Assembly: GCA_002689905.1 (NCBI GenBank)
Contig: NZIN01000024.1
Span: 1-9,718 of the forward strand
DNA from: Rickettsiales bacterium
GTDB lineage: Bacteria; Pseudomonadota; Alphaproteobacteria; TMED109
Direction: 5' to 3'
DNA length: 9,718 nt
How positions within the stretch are numbered: the first letter of the stretch is position 1; the number at the start of each line of letters is the position of its first letter. A program made the translations under genes and the position numbers. Of the stretch, positions 6,189 through 9,718 are shown one piece after another. The notes under the pieces are model-generated. The model was not told the origin of the DNA. It saw only the letters and a list, made by a program, of their open reading frames with translations, and made no database searches.

Positions 6189-7274
6189 ATGAAAAAAGAT
6201 TTTGTAAAAAATAATATAGAATTACAAATAAACCTAAAAAACCTAAAAGTTAATTATACTAATTTAAAAAGAATTGCTCCTAAAACTATTATTGCTGCAT
6301 GCGTAAAAGCTGATTCATATGGACTAGGTGCTTATCAAACTTGTAAAACTTTATTTGATTTAAAGTGCAAGGATTATTTTGTTGCTACTATTGAAGAAGC
6401 TATTTCTTTAAGGGAAATTTTTAAAAATATAAATATATACCTTCTGAATGGTGTTAATGATTTAGAATCTTACATGAGAATTAAAAATTATAATATAACA
6501 ATAGTTATTAATAATACACATCAGTTTGAAATATTAAAATCAGCCTATAAAGCAACGAATAATAAAATAAAAAGCTGTATTCATATCGATAGTGGTATGA
6601 ATAGATTAGGGTTTAGCTACCAGGAATTTAAAAAAAACTTAAGTAACTTTATAAAGTATTTGGATATTAAAATTATTATGAGCCATATGGTGAATTCAGA
6701 AAATAGGTCCTCTTTGAATAGTAAACAGCTAAAATCTTTTAATAAAACCAAAGAAGGGCTTAGAAAACTTAAAAATACTAAATTTAGCTTAGGTAATTCA
6801 AATGCTAGTTTTCTATCAGAAAAATTTCACTTTGATATGATAAGAGCTGGAGGTTATATTTACGGTTTAGATCTGCAAAAAAAAAATCAAAGTAAAAATG
6901 TTTTGACTTTAAGAGCTAAGATTATTCAAATAAAAAATTTAAAAAAAGGCAATAGTATTGGTTATGGAGCTAAGTATATTACCCAAAAAGACTGTACTAT
7001 TGGCACTCTAGCTATTGGTTATGCAGATGGCTTACCGAGAAATTATAAAGGTTATGCTTTTCTTAAAAGGAAAAAAGTAAAATTTGTGGGTAATATATCT
7101 ATGGATTTAAGTTGCATTGATGTCTCTGGCATAAAAAGAGTAAAAGTTAATGATTGGGTTGAAATATTTGGAAAAAATATATCTATATTTGATTTTGCTT
7201 CATCCTGTGAAACTATTACCTATGAAATTAGCAGTAAAATTGGTTCTAGAGTAAAAAGAGTATATAAGATATAG
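6189..7274 (+). CDS. alr: Alanine racemase (PLP-dependent)
   Basis: Alr converts L-alanine to D-alanine for peptidoglycan. From the ATG at 6189 the protein has 361 residues, the family's usual length. The PLP-binding Lys40 lies in VKADSYGLGA. Also present are DSGMNRLGF (134-142, Arg139), His166, Ser204 in LGNSNAS, Arg219 in IRAGGYIYG, the second-domain catalytic Tyr259 in SIGYGAKY, and GNISMDL (Met305, Asp306). Upstream in-frame ATGs (6120, 6156) would overlap dnaB and add no conserved sequence. Starting at 6189 leaves one base after the dnaB stop. A run of ten A occurs at 6877-6886 in a non-conserved part, but the frame is intact. Many charged and Asn residues reflect the low GC. Confidence 0.95.
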   Translation: MKKDFVKNNIELQINLKNLKVNYTNLKRIAPKTIIAACVKADSYGLGAYQTCKTLFDLKCKDYFVATIEEAISLREIFKNINIYLLNGVNDLESYMRIKNYNITIVINNTHQFEILKSAYKATNNKIKSCIHIDSGMNRLGFSYQEFKKNLSNFIKYLDIKIIMSHMVNSENRSSLNSKQLKSFNKTKEGLRKLKNTKFSLGNSNASFLSEKFHFDMIRAGGYIYGLDLQKKNQSKNVLTLRAKIIQIKNLKKGNSIGYGAKYITQKDCTIGTLAIGYADGLPRNYKGYAFLKRKKVKFVGNISMDLSCIDVSGIKRVKVNDWVEIFGKNISIFDFASSCETITYEISSKIGSRVKRVYKI

Positions 7275-7286
7275 TGTAAATATTTA

Positions 7287-7292
7287 AAGAGG
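7287..7292 (+). promoter_or_regulatory. Strong Shine-Dalgarno AAGAGG setting a TTG start for cvpA
   Basis: AAGAGG lies 5 nt before TTG at 7298, ideal spacing. The first in-frame ATG would remove most of the first membrane segment, so the ribosome site decides the non-ATG start. It is among the clearest ribosome sites in the window. Confidence 0.8.
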
Positions 7293-7297
7293 TATTC

Positions 7298-7978
7298 TTG
7301 AGTCTAATAAATAACTTTAATCAATTTGATTTATTAGTTTTATCACTAACTATAATCTCTATGATTTATGGTTATATAAGGGGTTTAATAAAAGAAATAT
7401 TATCAATTTTTTCAATTTGTATTTCTGTATACTTTTCAATTACTCTTTACCCTCATATTAGTCTTACCGTTAAAGAATATATAGAAATGGCGTTATTAGC
7501 TGATAGTATATCTTTTGCGGTCTTATTTTTACTCATATATTCTTTTATTAATATTTTTAGTAATTTTATTGTTTCAAACTTATCTAAAAGCCAATTAAAA
7601 GTCTTTGATAAAAATTTTGGTATTCTTTTTGGTTTTTTTAGGTCATTATTAGTATTCTCACTTTTAAATATTTTACTTACTTGGATTATTTGGAACAATA
7701 AGACACCTGCATGGATAAATGAGTCAAAAACAATTATATTTATAAATTATACAAGTGGAAAGTTAATTAAAATGCTACCTCAGAAAAGTATAAAAAAAAT
7801 TGAAGAGACTTTTAACGTTAATATTAAAAAATCAACTAGTGATTTTTTAATTAAAAAAAATATAGATAAATATAGTGAACCTATAATTAATAAACCAAAA
7901 AATAATAACTCTCAAGGTTATAGTGATAATGACAATGACTCTCTTGATAAGTTGTTTAATATTGAGAGTAATAATTAA
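7298..7978 (+). CDS. cvpA: CvpA family inner-membrane protein
   Basis: CvpA proteins are small inner-membrane proteins named for colicin V production in E. coli. Their molecular function is not settled, and links to envelope stress and to the adjacent purF are known. The 226-residue protein has four likely membrane segments (about 10-26, 32-50, 67-92 and 107-130). The family motif YGYIRGLIKEI (24-34) follows the first, and KNFGILFGFFRSLLVF (105-120) matches the family's conserved G-x-x-x-G/R helix. The C-terminal third is polar and Asn/Lys/Asp-rich, probably disordered and cytoplasmic. Translation starts at TTG, supported by AAGAGG upstream. purF begins 10 nt after the stop, the usual cvpA-purF pairing. 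Confidence 0.9.
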   Translation: MSLINNFNQFDLLVLSLTIISMIYGYIRGLIKEILSIFSICISVYFSITLYPHISLTVKEYIEMALLADSISFAVLFLLIYSFINIFSNFIVSNLSKSQLKVFDKNFGILFGFFRSLLVFSLLNILLTWIIWNNKTPAWINESKTIIFINYTSGKLIKMLPQKSIKKIEETFNVNIKKSTSDFLIKKNIDKYSEPIINKPKNNNSQGYSDNDNDSLDKLFNIESNN

Positions 7979-7988
7979 ATTTTATGAT

Positions 7989-9428
7989 ATGCTAAATTTT
8001 GATGATAAAATAAGAGATAAATGTGGAGTTTTTGGAGTATTTGGCCACAAAGATGCAGCTGCACTAACCGCATTAGGTCTACATGCTTTACAACATCGTG
8101 GACAAGAGAGTGCTGGAATTGTATCTTTTGATGGAAAAAATTTTAATAATCAACTTTATTTAGGGTTAGTTGGGGATTATTTTACAAAAGAAAAAGTTAT
8201 AGAAAGGCTTCCAGGGGAGTCATCCTTAGGTCATGTTAGATATTCAACTACCGGTAAAACATTATTTAAAAATATTCAGCCTCTATTTGCAGATCTACTA
8301 GGTGGAGGGTTAGCATGTTCCCATAATGGAAATTTGACCAATGGTATAGAATTAAGAAAAAAGCTAGTTAAAGATGGTGCTATTTTTCAGTCAACTTCTG
8401 ATACTGAGGCATTTATTCATCTAATTTCTAAAAGCAAAGAAAAAACTATTGTTAATAAAATAATTGATGCTTTGTATGATATTAAAGGTGCTTATAGTTT
8501 TGGTTTATTAACTAATAAAAAATTGATTGGTATCAGAGATCCATTGGGTATAAGACCTTTAGTAATAGGTTCTTTAGGTAAGGCAAAAATTATATCTTCT
8601 GAAACATGTGCTTTAGACATAATAGGCGCAAAATTTGAAAGAGAAGTAGCTAATGGTGAAATAGTAGTAATTGATAAAGAAGGTATAAAAAGTTATAATC
8701 CTTATAGGAATTCAAAGGAAAGACCTTGTATCTTTGAATATATTTATTTTGCAAGACCTGATAGTGTTTTAGCTGGTAAAAGTGTTTATGAATGTAGAAA
8801 ACAAATGGGTAGACAGTTAGCTAAAGAAGTATCTACTAAAGGTGATATCGTAATACCTGTGCCCGACTCTGGAGTTCCAGCAGCCTTAGGCTATTCTGAA
8901 GAGTCAAAAATTCCTTTTGATTTAGGTATTATAAGAAATCATTATGTAGGAAGAACATTTATAGAGCCTACTCAAAAAATTAGACAGCTAGGAATAAAAC
9001 TAAAACACAATACAAATAAGAAATTGATCAAAGGTAAAAAAGTAATTTTGATAGATGATTCAATTGTAAGAGGAACAACTGCAATTAAAATAATTGAAAT
9101 GATAAGAGAAGCTGAAGCCTCTGAAATACATATGAGGATATCTAGCCCTCCAATAAAGTTTCCTGATTACTATGGAATAGACACACCTAAAAAAGAAGAG
9201 CTTATAGCTTCTACTCATACGATAGAGGAGATGAAAAAAATACTAAAATTAGACTCACTTCATTTCTTATCTATCAAAGGCCTATATAAATCTATGGGAT
9301 ATGCAGATAGAAATAATAAAGATCCACAATTTACTGATCACTGTTTTACTGGAGATTATCCCACAGAGCTAACTGATAAAGATGAAGGTATCCTTTCTTC
9401 TCAATTGTCTCTACTCAGTGATAGTTAA
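7989..9428 (+). CDS. purF: Amidophosphoribosyltransferase
   Basis: PurF makes phosphoribosylamine from PRPP and glutamine, the first committed step of purine synthesis. The ATG at 7989 gives 479 residues with an 11-residue propeptide before the nucleophile Cys12 (KCGVFG), the expected layout for a self-processed Ntn hydrolase. The glutaminase domain shows HRGQESAG (36-43), GHVRYSTTG (81-89) and SHNGN (111-115). The phosphoribosyltransferase domain shows PVPDSGVPAA (290-299) and the PRPP loop VILIDDSIVRGTT (352-364). Of the four iron-sulfur cysteines of the B. subtilis type, Cys247 and Cys452 are present, but the others are Asp393 and Thr449. A longer in-frame start at 7923 would overlap cvpA by 56 nt. 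No Shine-Dalgarno is seen. Confidence 0.96.
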   Translation: MLNFDDKIRDKCGVFGVFGHKDAAALTALGLHALQHRGQESAGIVSFDGKNFNNQLYLGLVGDYFTKEKVIERLPGESSLGHVRYSTTGKTLFKNIQPLFADLLGGGLACSHNGNLTNGIELRKKLVKDGAIFQSTSDTEAFIHLISKSKEKTIVNKIIDALYDIKGAYSFGLLTNKKLIGIRDPLGIRPLVIGSLGKAKIISSETCALDIIGAKFEREVANGEIVVIDKEGIKSYNPYRNSKERPCIFEYIYFARPDSVLAGKSVYECRKQMGRQLAKEVSTKGDIVIPVPDSGVPAALGYSEESKIPFDLGIIRNHYVGRTFIEPTQKIRQLGIKLKHNTNKKLIKGKKVILIDDSIVRGTTAIKIIEMIREAEASEIHMRISSPPIKFPDYYGIDTPKKEELIASTHTIEEMKKILKLDSLHFLSIKGLYKSMGYADRNNKDPQFTDHCFTGDYPTELTDKDEGILSSQLSLLSDS

Positions 9429-9432
9429 CTTT

Positions 9433-9718
9433 TTACTTTTTATAGGGGTTTTTTGAAGACATTAGATTTAATCTAATTGGAATGCCTTCTAACTTAAACC
9501 TTTCTCTTATTTTATTAGTTATATATCTTTTAGTAACTTTTGGTACTTTAGAATTTTTATTATGATATATAGAAAAAGTTGGAGGTCTAATTTTTTTTTG
9601 TGATATATACTTGAACTTTAAAGAACCTGCATACTTTTGATTACCTGTATTTTCCCAAATACTTGGAAACCATCTATTTAGTTCAGAAGTATTTATTTTT
9701 TTATTCCATTTTTTATAT
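9433..9718 (-). CDS. der: GTPase Der (EngA), C-terminal part
   Basis: Der is a double-GTPase needed for assembly of the 50S subunit. Only the last 94 codons are in the window, and the gene continues past position 9718. The visible part is the KH-like domain that follows the second G domain. It reads KWNKKINTSELNRW, then KFKYISQKKIRPPTF, and ends in RERFKLEGIPIRLNLMSSKNPYKK. This matches the highly conserved Der tail (LRYITQ, RPPTF, GVPIRL and KNPY in the family). Both G domains are outside the window and cannot be checked. The gene is convergent with purF, and the stop codons are separated by only 4 nt, with no terminator hairpin between them. Confidence 0.93.
   Translation of the reverse strand, partial: YKKWNKKINTSELNRWFPSIWENTGNQKYAGSLKFKYISQKKIRPPTFSIYHNKNSKVPKVTKRYITNKIRERFKLEGIPIRLNLMSSKNPYKK

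Noticed and set aside
7089..7097. TGTGGGTAA inside alr as a third DnaA box
   Set aside because: It has one mismatch from the 9-mer, lies inside conserved coding sequence (FVGN) and is far from the intergenic pair.
7923..7988. Longer start for purF inside cvpA
   Set aside because: PurF needs only a short propeptide before its nucleophile cysteine, and the ATG at 7989 gives the expected 11 residues. The extension overlaps cvpA by 56 nt.

Overview
The window is a 9.7 kb piece of a very AT-rich, tightly packed bacterial chromosome made of housekeeping genes. Gene order and protein signatures point to an alphaproteobacterium. A fabD-fabG-acpP-fabF-mltG cluster diverges from rpsF-rpsR-rplI-dnaB-alr-cvpA-purF, an arrangement known from that class, and DnaB carries an alphaproteobacterial-type insertion in its C-terminal domain. 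Low GC, one-base gaps, stop/start overlaps and almost no spacer DNA suggest a streamlined genome of the SAR11-like type. That lineage guess is inference; I could not run a phylogeny. I see no mobile element, phage gene, CRISPR array, tRNA or rRNA.

Left arm (minus strand, 1-3288), in transcription order: fabD (malonyl-CoA:ACP transacylase), fabG (3-oxoacyl-ACP reductase), acpP (acyl carrier protein), fabF (3-oxoacyl-ACP synthase II) and the first codons of a gene that is probably mltG. FabD charges ACP with malonyl, FabF condenses, FabG reduces, and AcpP carries the chain, so these genes form most of one type II fatty-acid elongation module. The only sizeable gap in this arm is 82 nt before acpP. 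It contains a long A/T-only inverted repeat.

A 103-bp divergent region (3289-3391) separates the two arms. It contains a palindrome whose TTGCAA core could serve as the -35 element of both divergent promoters, each with a 16-nt spacer.

Right arm (plus strand, 3392-9428): three ribosomal proteins (S6, S18, L9), then a 171-bp intergenic region of about 15% GC with two perfect DnaA boxes and a repeated TTAATTAAGA element, then dnaB (replicative helicase), alr (alanine racemase, cell-wall D-Ala), cvpA (membrane protein) and purF (first committed step of purine synthesis). radA, often found between alr and cvpA in alphaproteobacteria, is absent here. The window ends in the 3' part of der (ribosome-assembly GTPase), convergent with purF across only 4 nt.

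No new multi-gene system is evident. The observations most worth following are the DnaA boxes in front of dnaB, the shared palindromic -35, the inverted repeat before acpP, and the loss of two iron-sulfur ligands in PurF.
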